Assembly: GCF_026151205.1 (NCBI RefSeq)
Contig: NC_087072.1
Span: forward strand, 22,461,603-22,525,602
DNA length: 64,000 nucleotides
Origin: Bolinopsis microptera
Taxonomy: Eukaryota; Ctenophora; Tentaculata; Lobata; Bolinopsidae
Direction: 5' to 3'
Shown piece by piece: positions 20,616 through 32,283 of the stretch; position 1 is the stretch's first letter; the number at the start of each line of letters is the position of its first letter. The notes under the pieces were generated by a model. The model did no database searches and had not been told where the DNA came from. It saw nothing but the letters and a program-made list of their open reading frames with translations. The translations under genes and the position numbers were made by a program.

Positions 20616-23600
20616 CTGAAATGATGAATTACGTTTAAAACCCACGTGGCGTAAAATTTGTTGATGATTTAAACGAAATTTGACGACTGTATCGTAAACA
20701 GAACTCTGAAGCTTACAAAATAAAGTTAAACAGTTCCATGTAAATCTTTCGGCTAGAGTAAACAAACTTATCAATAATAAATCAGAAGTTTTTCAAACAC
20801 TCTTTTAAAAAATAAATGACAGATCAAGTGACGTTCATCAGACGTGTGCCCATAAGTTAGAATGTTAAGTGATAAGTCCCTTGAGTGCAAGTAACATACA
20901 AAATGTCCCTCAATAAAAACGTTTCTTATTTCTCCCGATAATGTATTTGTTATAATAATGATATCCAACACCCCCTAAAATCAGGAGCAATACAAGTCCA
21001 AAACATATGTAAAATATTGTTTTCACTCTACGACTAAATAGTGGCTGGATGTCTTCGACATGGGCTGAAAGTTGGATCGTGTTACGAATAATTGAATTAA
21101 GTGCAATAGATACGGCAACAAAGCTGAGGAATGAGGATGTATGACTTGGCATCGTCCGCACATTTATCAGTGTAATTAGGCACACACAAATTTAAATTTT
21201 CACAAAGAATTTGCACACTGAAACAATAATTATGAACTTACGTCGGTCAGGTTCCCCTTCAGCGGAAGGAACCAATTTGAGTGCTTCCTGAAAGGGATTA
21301 ATCGTTATATTTTGAAACATTGACATCTCTTATTATCTATAAAATATATGAGTTCCTCCTTTACAGACTAAAGACTTCGATATGATCAATGTACTTTGAC
21401 ACGTCAGGGATGAAAGTGCACCAATTCAGCCGTTTAAAATTTGGTCTGGTCTACGTGCAATCGAAGTGCAACTAGTCTAGTTGTACGTACGTACGTACAT
21501 ACATTTTACTGCGCGCGCATGCAAATATGCGCGTTTTTTGCGCTTGTCTTCATAACCTCAAGTTTACGCGGATTACAGAAACTTCACAAAAATGACAGGT
21601 GGCAATGACGCGCTCACGCAGTAACTAATCAGAACGAAGAACACCAAATGCGAAACGTTCACTCTATGCTAAACAAACAAACTCCACCAACCTCAACATT
21701 GAAAGTTTGCCCGGGGAGCAGGTCAACCTCGTACAGCTTCAACATTTTCACGTCGTGACTATCTGCCAAGTCCCCGGTGCTGGCACTCAAACCTAGATGG
21801 TATCCCACTGGAAGTATCACGTTCTTCTCTTCAAAACATTTGGTCCACTTGTTCTTTCCTCGTACGTCAGTGTGTACCTAAATTTACTCAGGGTTATAGT
21901 TAGAAAATAGAGTTTAACGGCATTAATACCGAGTGTAGTGTAGTATGTGATGTAAATAAACTTGTTTAAAGAACTTACTATGTTTTAAAACATCTCAGTT
22001 ATTCAGAAATCGCAGTTTAATAAGTAAACAACCGCAACATTGTAACTAATAATAGTGCACTGCCCAATAGGTCGAACAATTAGTTTGCAGTTAATTGTTG
22101 CAGTTTCCTTGGTATAGCTTTACTGCAACACAGTGCAATGTAAACACTGTTATATTATGCGGGTAAATGGTTAGTAAACAGCAACATATTATGCGACCAG
22201 CCTGACTCATAGTTTTTGCTACAAGCCGCATAATGTATAATGGTGTAGCTAATTTAATGAAAGCAACACTGCGAAAAAAGGGAAACTTTACAGACCCTGG
22301 AAACAGGGATATCTTTGAATTCACTTGTAGCTAAGACTCTCAATAGAATGGTGCTTAATAGGATCCAGCCAGCTATAGAAGGGGTACTTAGGGACACTCA
22401 GAATGGTTTTCGGGAAGGACGGTCTACCATTAATCATTTCATGGCACTCAGGAGGATTCTAGAGGGGGCTAGACAGAGAAATCTAACGGCAGCTATGGTG
22501 TTTGTTGATTTTAAGAAGGCCTTTGACTCACTTCACCGGGAAATTTTGATGCAGATGCTAAAGGCCTATGGAATACCGGACAGTATTGTGGATATCATTA
22601 ATTTACTCTATGTCAACACGAAGGGCAAAATCATAAAGTCATAACACCAGATCTGGGGAAACTGAGCAATTTGATATTTTAGCAGGGGTTCTACATTCTA
22701 CAAGGGGATACGTCAGCACCATACTTGTTCATTATAGCCCTAGACTATTGCATGAGACAAGCCTTAAGCAAGCACCCTGAAATAGGATTTACCATTAAGC
22801 CTTATAGGAGTAGGAAAGTCAAGGCGGAGAAGATATCGGACACTGGTTTTTCGGATGACATTACTCTAATAGCGGATACTGTAAAGGAGGCAGAGACGCT
22901 GGTGCAAGATGTAAAATGGTTGCTGCTACAGTGGGACTTAAAATGAATGAAGGGAAAACCAAATTCATTACTCAGAACATCGAGAATCCTGATACCATCA
23001 AGTCCCTGGGTAACAGCACAATAGAGCACGTGGAAGACTTCACTTACCTGGGTTCTAAAATCAGAGACAGTGAGAGTGATAAAGGGGTTAGGAAAGGAAG
23101 AGCATGGGAGCATGCCACACGCTCAAAAACCTTTGGAATTCTAAGCTTAGGAAGTCTATCAAGATCAGAATGTTTACAGCACTAGTCGAGTCGGTGCTTT
23201 TGTACGGTTCCGAGACTTGGACTATGACGAAAAGGCTAGAGAAGATGGTTGATGGTTGCTATACGCGAATGTTAAGAATGGCCCTTAACATCAATCAATA
23301 TCGAGACCATGTCAGCAACCACTGCCTTCCCAAAGTCAGCTCCAAGATAACCCAACGAAGGCTCAGACTTGCAGGTCATGCTCATCGACATCCGGAGCTG
23401 ACACTGAACAAACTGATCCTCTGGAAGCCGAGTCATGGGCATACTAACAGGGGGCGACCTTACTTAACATTACTAGATAACCTAAAAGCAGATACTGGGC
23501 TGAAGTCAGTAGATGAGATAGCTAGACTGATGGAGGACAGAAAGCTGTGGATAACTGTTATCAATGGATCTCGGGAACACTACCCGCCTTAACTCAAGTC

Positions 23601-26600
23601 AATAAGTCATACTACACGTGATGCCCATATAAGGAGTGTATACTACACGTGATGCCCATATAAGGAGTGTATACTACACGTGATGCCCATATAAGGAGTG
23701 TATATAAGTCAACACTGCGACTCTGATCAGGATTTTCAAAGAAAAGCTAGATAATTATAACAACAAAGGACTCGACTGTTACGTAGCTGCCTCAATTAAA
23801 AGTTACACAAAATATTAAAAATATCATTTTAAAGTTTGAGGGAGAAAGCATGGCGCTTACGAGGGAGTGGCCGAAACCTCAAAAAACCAACAAAAGTTTT
23901 TATCATAACTCACAGTTAAGACGTTGTTGATATATTTGATACTGGCAAAAGTGTCGTGCTTCTGTCCTCTAAAACTGCTCTGACACCCAGCTAACTCGTT
24001 GTGTGTACCTGATAGATACAATTTAGAGTTTAGAGTATCTTTACCGTGGTTATTTTAACTAAACCATGGTTATTTTAACTATACCATGGTTATTTTAACT
24101 ATACCGTGGTTATTTTAACTATACCGTGGTTATTTTAACTATAACCATGGTTATTTTAACTATACCATGGTTATTTTAACTATACCGTGGTTATTTTAAC
24201 TATACCGTGGTTATTTTAACTATACCGTGGTTATTTTAACTATACCATGGTTATTTCAACTATACCGTGGTTATTTTAACTATACCGTGGTTATTTTAAC
24301 TATACCGTGGTTATTTTAAGGACTCGCCAGTAAAAAAGCTGACAAAAAGAGACGATCAATAAGGATGGGGACTGTATCAATAATACAGACGTTAAACTGT
24401 TGAAGAAGGGAGGTTACCTTACAAGACTTTTTTGTGGCGGACCAATTTGCGACGACCGAAATTTTGGCGGTCCGAAAATATGGCGAAATTGAACAAAAAC
24501 CGTCACATTTCGGACGTCACAGAAAATAAGGGTATTTTTCATCATTTTGTTTTCTGACACAAAGGAAATTCAAAATTTTCTAAAAATCGGTAAAATCATG
24601 TTGAAACAAAATGAAACTTATAAATCGATTTCTTCATCTTCCTCTATACTTAAGGGGTCCGGCTCGACTCTTTCAGTTTCTCGCTGTTCTCCAGTGTACT
24701 CCAAGGAGTAAGATTCTCGGATAAGCGTATTACTTGACATTAAATTCATCATGGAATATTGTGTTTATTTGTCCCACCATCATATCACTAACTTTTCAAG
24801 AACAAAATGAATCGATGAAGCCACAATTATTGGAATGAGCTAAAAATAATGCGACGGATTCTATTACGACGACCGAAATTTTGGCGGTCCGAAAATATGG
24901 CGAAATTTCGGGAAAACCGTCGCATTTCGTACGTTATAAATATGTCTTGTAAGGTAAGTAGGTGGTAATCCTGCGCGGTTGATCGCTTATTTCGAGACGT
25001 AATACCGCTTAAAAATTGAAGTCAAGTTCGCCTAAATCAACCCGTAGCCAATTATACATCTTTCATGCAATTAGTTCAGAATAAAGTTTATAAGAATGGA
25101 AATACTTTGAGCTTTACTAATGGAAAGTTTCACAATGTTAACTAGAGTCTACATCATCCATTTAAACAACAAAAGGATGCTACATATCACAGAATGACTT
25201 GATTTTCCGTTAAAAGTAGCCATTAGCAATGTTTATTTTGTGTTGGAAGTAATTTATTTATAAGCTCTCTGTGTAACACTTTTTTTGATTCAATGCCGTT
25301 TTAAAATCACGATATTCCAACAATGCAAGTTTTCCCAGAATTATGGCCGTGTGTTCTGATCTCATCATCGTTAGAACTATACAATAATACCAAAAATTTG
25401 TAAATCCGAGAAATAAAATAATTATTGATTATCACTTAGGTTAAGGACATATCTATAGTAGTAAATATTTAAATATTTGGTAATTATGTTGAGTAACTGA
25501 GTATTTATCATCACTATCATGGCTCAGTTACAACCAAGGTAGACCACGCAGTCTGGTTTCAGGTATGTTTAAGTCAGATTGTTAGTTTAATTTATAAAAA
25601 TATTAGAGGAGTCGGTAGCTCCGTTAATGACGAGTAATTTGTTATCTTTTTTGAAGTCTAGTTTAAAAGTTAGATTTTACCATCATTGTCATGGTCGTAT
25701 TTCTGTGTGCCGTTGTGAACCACAGCTGAGATGTAAGGGTGCCCGTGCTGAAACATTAAAAATGCATGATAAGAATTCGGGCAAAGTGTATACCAACTTT
25801 ATATTACATTATCTCATTAACATTATATGTACATGTTAAAGATTATAAAAGTAATGTAATTAAAACTCAGTATAGGAATTACTTTTCAACTGATGAGGTA
25901 ATCTCAACAGCAAAATAAACTATCTTTAAAAGCTTTAATAAGAATCAAACATACCGAATGTTCGCCATTGTGATTGCTGTAGGTGTCAAAAAATATTGCC
26001 AGACCGTTAAAACCATTCTTAGCACCAAACACATCCCCTGAAATGTTAACACGTTACTGGGAGGGTGTACAAGATACTAGTGTAAGGAACTAGTAACAGT
26101 GTGAGTATGTGTACACTGTACTAGTGTAAGGAACTAGTAACAGTGTGAGTATGTGTACACTGTACTAGTGTAAGGAACTAGTAACAGTGTGAGTATGTGT
26201 ACACTGTACTAGTGTAAGGAACTAGTAACAGTGTGAGTATGTGTACACTGTACTAGTGTAAGGAACTAGTAACAGTGTGAGTATGATTATGTGTACTATG
26301 TACTACGTGCTATAATAAGTGTATGGTAGTGACACCTACATACCAGAGTGAACGTGGAACCGCACAGAAAATTGTGCTCATTCAAATAAACTTATTACTT
26401 TAGTTGAGGGTGTGCACATCTGAAAATTGTGCTCATTCAAATAAACTAATTACTTTAGTTGAGGGTGTGCACATCTGAAAATTATGCTCATTCAAATAAA
26501 CTTATTACTTTAGTTGAGGGTGTGCACATCTGAATAATGTGCACAACTAAATAGCATGTCTTCTTTTCTTGTTAAAATTATCTCCAAATTTAATTACCAA

Positions 26601-28469
26601 ACTAATTAAAATTAGTATATCAGTACCAGTAACCAGGAGCTGTAGAGTGAGCCATAATAACCTAACTTTTGATTTATCTTAAAACCGAAGGAGATTATTT
26701 ATTTCCGTTAAAAGTGTCTCAAAAGAGGTAATCCTAGTTATAGATAGTGGATTTGAGTGCTGAGGATTGTAATAACCACCATAGCAACCATAGCTGGGTT
26801 CCGACTAATATGGTTTATTTGATGGAATGTGCAGTTATTAATAATGACTTGTGTAAATATTCCAATTTCCCAAGAAGCAGTCAGACGAGACTGAAGACAT
26901 GGCAATAAAAAGGTTTAGAGGTCTTAGACATAAGGACCTTGGAGTAATAATAATAATAAGTCACAAAATAAACGGCACAATAAAATGCCAGGGTTTTGAA
27001 AGATCTTTGTAAAATAACAATCGTGAAGTTGAGCTAACCGGACATGAGTTGTCTCTCGTTCACGTACCACAGAGCAAACCCGTCACCGTACAGGGTCCTC
27101 CCGGAACCGTGTACCTTAAACTCCATCAGTATCTCCCAGTTCCGGGACATCAGTGCCTGCAATTTTTAACATATTAGAGTTTTGAGATACATTTTGTTGT
27201 AAATATTTATGATCGTGTCTCATAACTGAGACACACACAACAGTCTTATTTCTGTCGAACTACTAAACACTGACTACCTAGCCACTGTAAACAAGTTACC
27301 AGTATGTAAATATGTTTGCAGATCAGGAATACTGGGAGTTATGGTTGGGTTAGGGAATATAAGTAGCTCATTTTGTCTAATTAACATTAGCGTAACTATT
27401 AAAGTGGACTGGTGGAAGACACTACATGATACGGTAGTAGTAAATACACTACCATATAAGGTAATATTACCAATTGCCATGGTACCACTACCATATAAGG
27501 TAACATTACTTACAATGGTGTTCCAGACGCGACCAGACTTGGACTGATGGTCGGGCGTGAGGCGGATCTCGTTGTTACTCACGATCGTACTACCACTATA
27601 ATCCCACATTGGGGTATCCATGCTCATTGCTGAAAATAATGAGTGTTACACTCTTACAATTTACATTAGTAAAGCATGCATATTATTAGTGTAATAATGT
27701 TAGAGTAATGACAAGACATTGCTTACATCACATATAATATGATTAATGAATAATGAGAGGAAGGTAGGAACATGGCTGATAATTTTACTCACAAGATGGC
27801 AATACCGAGAAATAAACAGAGCAAATTTTTACTTGTTTGACAGAAATGAGTGCTTGAATAAATTTAAATATTGCACTAAGGGGTGATCGATTTAAATAAT
27901 GCGACTTTTTGAGTATGGAAGTCTTAATGTTTGGTCAAAAGTTATATACTAGAAATTCGTATGGATTTATCTGGCAGAATTATAGTATTGTGATAATTAT
28001 TGATGATTTAATCGTTGAATCAGAACTGCAACTTTCTACACAAATATGTATGATTTAGTAAAACATAGTGTGTAAGCTAAGTAGATAACAAGATTATGTA
28101 ATGATTTCTGTGTATGAAGATTTCAAATGACATGACAACAGAGATTAGCCAAGCACCAAAGTGAGTGAATGATTACACGAGGTTTTACATCAAGCAATGG
28201 TATTGCAGTTGCAGGTGCAGCTTCTTTTTTCTCGAAATTACAGGAAATGTACATTAAAAATAAAGAAATAATTGGAAATTTCTTTCAGTTTTAATTTATC
28301 CAAAAATCAAAGTTTGATGTAACACAACTTGAACTGAAGAATTAAACTTACAAGAGTAAGGTTTGATGAGACTGTGTTCTCTTCGGATGTACACCTTTTT
28401 CTCCATTGGAAGTGGAGTTTTGCAGTAAGTGACTGCTAACGCTACCAACAGCACCACCACCACCTTCAT
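20455..28469 (-). CDS. LMAN2: LMAN2/VIP36-type L-type lectin, ER-Golgi cargo receptor
   Basis: Minus-strand exons with GT-AG borders and matching phases are 28469-28352, 27629-27514, 27156-27039, 26037-25955, 25747-25681, 24008-23914, 21877-21692 and 21287-21242, then one of two last exons (21064-20910 or 20615-20455). The joined product is about 327-329 residues (vertebrate VIP36 about 356). In order it has a signal peptide (MKVVVVLLVALAVTYC), the REHSLIKPY start of the lectin domain, WDYSGST, LTPDHQSKSGRVWN, the GDGFALWYV metal/sugar-site strand, LAIFFDTYSNH with the calcium-binding Asp/Asn loop, YDHDNDG, NELAGC, LPVGYHLGLSASTGDL with SHD, and then a transmembrane segment and basic tail. 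The family binds high-mannose glycoproteins with calcium and cycles them between ER and Golgi. The ATG is preceded directly by a TTTTTATAG acceptor, so a 5'-UTR exon lies upstream, beyond a Penelope insertion. Confidence 0.92.
20910..21064 (-). CDS. LMAN2: LMAN2 alternative last exon, proximal version (tail ending KRFY)
   Basis: The acceptor TTTCAG precedes 21064 and the stop is at 20912-20910. It starts with the same PHV, has its own transmembrane segment (IFYICFGLVLLLILGGVGY) and ends in NKKRFY, like the KRFY tail of vertebrate VIP36. It has the same phase and a similar length (51 versus 53 residues) to the distal exon. Because each exon carries its own stop codon, a transcript can translate only one of them, so they act as alternative 3' ends. 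Confidence 0.87.
22315..23592 (+). mobile_element. Decayed LINE (non-LTR) reverse transcriptase fragment in an LMAN2 intron
   Basis: Reverse transcriptase pieces appear in successive frames: NGFREGRSTINHF and VFVDFKKAFDSLHREIL (motif A, 22315-22644), a piece with FSDDITLIADT (active-site pair, 22725-22946), then GSETWTMTKRLE and RRLRLAGHAHRHPEL ending RGRPYLTLLDNL (23104-23592). At least three frameshifts separate them. It lies opposite to LMAN2 between exons 24008-23914 and 21877-21692. The same family's C-terminus recurs at 44552-45028. Confidence 0.85.
23611..23703. repeat. 31-bp tandem repeat, three copies
   Basis: Three identical units beginning actacacgtgatgcccatat, just 3' of the LINE fragment. 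Each has one CACGTG. Confidence 0.9.
24042..24319. repeat. 20-bp minisatellite, 14 copies, in an LMAN2 intron
   Basis: Units of the form accgtggttattttaactat alternate with an accatgg version; one unit has an extra A near 24142. The array begins 34 bp beyond the LMAN2 exon end at 24008, so it sits just upstream of that exon's acceptor in transcript terms. Confidence 0.93.
24414..24957. mobile_element. Small inverted-repeat element in an LMAN2 intron
   Basis: The ends TTACCTTACAAGAC and GTCTTGTAAGGTAA are perfect inverted repeats. Inside, a block starting cgacgaccgaaattttggcg occurs in direct orientation near each end (24449 and 24867), continuing to a shared cggtccgaaaatatggcgaaat. Between them a minus frame ends at 24618 with an acidic tail (SIEEDEEIDL), possibly the end of a transposase-like protein. 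Superfamily not assigned. Confidence 0.6.
26075..26285. repeat. 44-bp tandem repeat, about five copies
   Basis: Units start tactagtgtaaggaactagt, with starts at 26075, 26119, 26163, 26207 and 26251. It lies in the LMAN2 intron just beyond the exon at 26037. Confidence 0.92.
26367..26531. repeat. 55-bp tandem repeat, three copies
   Basis: Units start gaaaattgtgctcattcaaa at 26367, 26422 and 26477, with a degenerate fourth start at 26532. Intronic. Confidence 0.9.
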
Positions 28470-28823
28470 CCTATAAAAACAAGTTGTTGTTAGTTAAATG
28501 AACAGATATTCGTGAACAAAGACCAGTTTACTGATATCTGGATATTATCCGGTTGGAAGAGACAAGGACAAGTGAAACAAGGAAGTTAGGAGTAAGGGCA
28601 AATTTTCGGCGTCAACGCCATCTTCAGGCTAAAATTGTTATAAATGTTAGTATATAATAAATGCTTCTATACTAGTTAAAATGCTAAATTAAAATTACAC
28701 ACACTGAATACAGGTTACATCAAATGGTATTGTACATTACATTGAAAATAGTGATGTACACACGTTTTACACTCTGTCCAAGTACATAATATCTACTGAA
28801 CAGCAGGGTCGTGTGCTATTTGT

Positions 28824-29831
28824 TTAAATTTGTCTTTGAATATGTTGTAAAAGAAATCCCTTAAGCTTCTCGCACTCTTCTTTGTTATTGATACTAGGTT
28901 TAAATAAATTAATGTAGTAAGCTTCTGTCACTTTACGTTTAATGGTGCTATATAAGTTAATTTCTAAAATATCGAAGGAAATATCTGGTTCTATGTTATC
29001 GTGAAACTCTGAATAATGAGCAGCCAACGCATTATCAGGATAGGTTAAAGGCCTGTTGACTGCTCTTCGATGCTCTGAAAATCTATCGTGTGCTGTTCTA
29101 CTCGTTTCCCCTATATATAGCTCTTGACATAATTTACACGTAACTTTGTATATGACACATTTTGGTTTGCAGTCGTGATTTGTTGTGATGAGTGGACATA
29201 TGATACAGTTTGGTATGGTGCAGTGTGGTTTGTCGTGTGGTCGTGATGAACATAAGATCTCTGAGAGTTTCTTACCTGGTGTGAATATGAATTTGACCGG
29301 TAAGTTGTGTGAGAGGGCAAATTGAGTGACTTCTTTGGAAAATGGCTCGTTGATGAATGGTAGAGTGCATGTTACGTGGTCGGTATCTTGTATGTTTGAT
29401 GATGAAGGGTTATGACGTGTTGTAGGTGAGAGAGGGTGAAGTCGTCCTGTTTTGTTTATACGTCGTGGGTCTTGGTAACCGTTGTTGACCAACAAGTTGT
29501 CTACTATCTTCATGGACTCTTCTTTATACTCTGGTGTTGATGAGCAAAAAGCAGCCGTTTTGTAGAAGTTCTTGATGGTTGCTACTTTAGTTCCCTCATT
29601 GTGGTGGCTGTTGGCGTGCAGTGTGATATTCTTTTTCTGCTTCTTTCTGTAGAATTTGTGGTGTAGTGTTCCCTGTTCGTCGATCTTTATCTGGGTGTCG
29701 AGGAATGGGGTGAAATCCTGACGGCTTTCCGGATAGTCAATTTCCCATTTGAGCAACTGGTCTGGGTCCTCGTTTGAGATGGACTCCACTATCCTCAGAG
29801 CTTCTTCTTTGGAACCTAGTATCAATAACAA
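28824..29831 (-). pseudogene. Canonical Penelope-like ORF fragment with C-terminal GIY-YIG endonuclease
   Basis: The frame holds the region after the reverse transcriptase palm (FLDTQIKIDEQGTLHHKFYRK), a linker, the Cys cluster CTIPNCIICP, and the GIY-YIG core (VIYKVTCKLCQELYIGET, then DRFSEHRRA) with a conserved Glu in the late helix (TEAYYINLFKPSINN). The nuclease is at the C-terminus, the canonical Penelope order and opposite to the Naiad element at 3.3-6.8 kb. The catalytic palm and N-terminus are missing because the element is 5'-truncated at the inverted junction near 29817-29831. The frame that remains is intact. Confidence 0.87.
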
Positions 29832-29913
29832 AGAAGAGTGCGAGAAGCTTAAGGGATTTCTTTTACAACATATTCAAAGACAAATTTAAACAAATAGCAC
29901 ACGACCCTGCTGT

Positions 29914-31184
29914 CCCAGTGGCAAATAGTCAGGCGTCCAGGAATTTAACACCTAGTCAAAATTTGTTGATAACCGGTAAAAAAAGATTCTTGTGGAAAAA
30001 ATATTCACATTAATTTAAAATTAAATCAAAATTGGTCGCTCTCAGGGCTAACGCGATGTTACATCATTTTATCGACTCGAAGTTCGAATCGAGCGCATTC
30101 CTAGATTCCATGACTATTTCTTACCTATAAGATTGCTTGACTATTTTTTGCGCATTCAGACACCAAAAAACGCGCAGAAAACGCGAGCTATCCATTCCTC
30201 CTTCCTCAACAACCCGGAATATGAAAAAATAGTCATGTAAAATAGTCATTTGAAATAGTCATGCCCTATTTCAGCTCTGATACGCTAAAATATCAAGTTA
30301 ATCTTAAACAATCGACAATCTAATATGAATCCTCCCAATCCTCCCAGCCATATTAACTGGTGAACGGTGTAAATATAGAGCGGTATTTTAAAATGTAGCA
30401 TTCAAAATTTTATGGATTCAAGTTGGCTCCTTTAGTCTAGATTCATTTAGAAAATTCTCGAAGTTCGAGTAATACAGTATTCTCAGGGTTTGGCGCTTAA
30501 GGAAGCTTCACATCCGAGACCGATTTCCACGAATCAATTTAATATTGTAGCTACAAGTCAACAACAGTGCAAGTGGGAAGGAAGTGAATCTAGCCATTGC
30601 TACTATATCAGGGGAACTCGTGTGTTCTAGGCTTAAGCAAGCTTCACATCCTAGATCATCTAGAGTACAGTGCAGACAACCCCCTCCATCATACATCCCT
30701 ATCCCGCTTTAAGTCCGAAGTTTATCATCGTTTATTGTCCAATATTGTATCTAACCTGGCAGAAGCAAGCTTCAGATCCAAAGTCAGGCCATAAATATAG
30801 ACACAAGGTCGAAACCACTTTCAGAGTAGCGAATCGATCATCATGCTGATGAGAGTCAAATCTTAGAACTCGATCTACCGAGTTGGTATGAAGAATGGTA
30901 TGGGCATATCTGTGGGCTAGGCGGTATAGTTCTTTTAAAAAATATTTCCTTGCGTTTCAAATAAATTAAAGAATTCTCAGAAATTTTTTATTTAATTTCA
31001 AAATTTGCAATTGCATATTCATCCGGTAATTATTCTAATGGATACGCTAAGCATTTCAAACTAATCATGACCTGGGAGAAGAGCTGACCAGTGACAAGTC
31101 GGCCGCAAAGCGGCCGAAAAATATATAGCCTTTTTTTCTTCCCAAAATGGATTCCTAGTCATATTTAAAATTTATTCCACTGGG
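29914..31184. mobile_element. DNA transposon with 8-bp target duplication inside the Penelope inverted arm
   Basis: The termini CCCAGTGG and CCACTGGG are inverted repeats, with further partial matching inside. They are flanked by cctgctgt at 29906-29913 and 31185-31192. Removing the element plus one flank restores exactly the sequence of the other Penelope arm (complement of 28800-28815), so this is a clean insertion. The 1.27-kb interior has no recognisable transposase. It carries two further oddities: atgactattt/aaatagtcat inverted motifs at 30109-30266 and a degenerate aagcaagcttcacatcc motif at 30490, 30635 and 30763. An 8-bp duplication suits hAT or P-type elements. Confidence 0.75.
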
Positions 31185-31521
31185 CCTGCTGTTCAGTAGA
31201 TATTATGTACTTGGACAGAGTGTAAAACGTGTGTACATCACTATTTTCAATGTAATGTACAATACCATTTGATGTAACCTGTATTCAGTGTGTGTAATTT
31301 TAATTTAGCATTTTAACTAGTATAGAAGCATTTATTATATACTAACATTTATAACAATTTTAGCCTGAAGATGGCGTTGACGCCGAAAATTTGCCCTTAC
31401 TCCTAACTTCCTTGTTTCACTTGTCCTTGTCTCTTCCAACCGGATAATATCCAGATATCAGTATTTCAATCATGAGACTAATAAACAGCGAACTACTCCG
31501 TTATTTGATAAAGACCAGTTT

Positions 31522-32283
31522 CTGTAACCTGATTGTCACCTCAACTGATAAGGAACGTGATTTCAAGTGTGATCAAATCCAAACATAGTATAGTCATAAA
31601 TTATAGGTGTGAAATGTTGACAACAGAATTTCTGCCCTTTTTGATTGCTTTATTGAAGCGATCACATCAATGTGATTCCAAGATTTACACTAAGAAAATC
31701 ATCAAAATATAAATAAATAAATTTTATAAGGAGATTTTGGAAGATTTTTGAAGAGGAGCTTTTCTGCCGCCCCCTTGGCCTTAACCAATATTAATAGTAA
31801 TAAAAACAAAGCCCCCACTCAGAACACTAAAGCTAGTGAGTAGTGGGTCCGAGGCTGATACTCGTGGTCAGTACCCCGGGGGTCGGTAACGGCAGCAGTC
31901 CAATGGATGGCTGCCGGCTAGAGCTACTCACTCCCTGGCATTGCCGCATTGCCAGATGTCTTCCCGAGGTCCAGTTATAGCCCAAAGTTTAAACTATTAA
32001 CACTGTTAGTTCCCCCGTTACTAGTCCAAGTAACGGGCCAGAACTTGACCAGCTGGTGAAACACCTGTAGACCACCGGAACCTCAGGTTCTAATGTCCTT
32101 CTCAACATCATTTAATGTTATCGTGAGATTTTGTACTTGCTTAATATTCATGTTTAGGAGCTAAGTTTTAGCCAGTGATCAATGTGAGGTCAGTGAGAGT
32201 GACACAAGTCATCATCAAGTTACTAGAAGCAGTATATCTGGAGGAAACCTTCATGCAATGAAAATTTTGAAGATGTCCTACCG
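31522..32283. other. Intergenic, with part of a dispersed repeat family
   Basis: The stretch from about 31735 (gattttggaagatttttgaa) to 32283 is related to sequence near 37013-37070 and 37550-37700, including gtgagagtgac.caagtc and agcagtatatc motifs. A GC-richer segment sits at 31800-31960. No gene seen. LMAN2 5'-UTR or promoter sequence may lie at 31522-31700 but cannot be shown. Confidence 0.4.

Larger units (their letters stand above)
28530..31509. mobile_element. Palindromic Penelope-like element just upstream of the LMAN2 ATG
   Basis: A minus-strand Penelope element (3' end at 28530, ORF up to about 29831) joins directly to an inverted copy of its own 3' end. Bases 29817-29913 plus 31193-31463 are the complement of 28530-28903. 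The whole is flanked by the 12-bp direct repeat aaagaccagttt at 28518-28529 and 31510-31521. Inverted 5' junctions are a known outcome of Penelope insertion. The inverted arm was later split by the DNA transposon at 29914-31184. The insertion ends 61 bp from the LMAN2 start codon, inside the presumed 5'-UTR intron. Confidence 0.82.

Noticed and set aside
30060-30110. tRNA-like B box (gttcgaatcg)
   Set aside because: No A box, acceptor stem or anticodon arm could be built around it.
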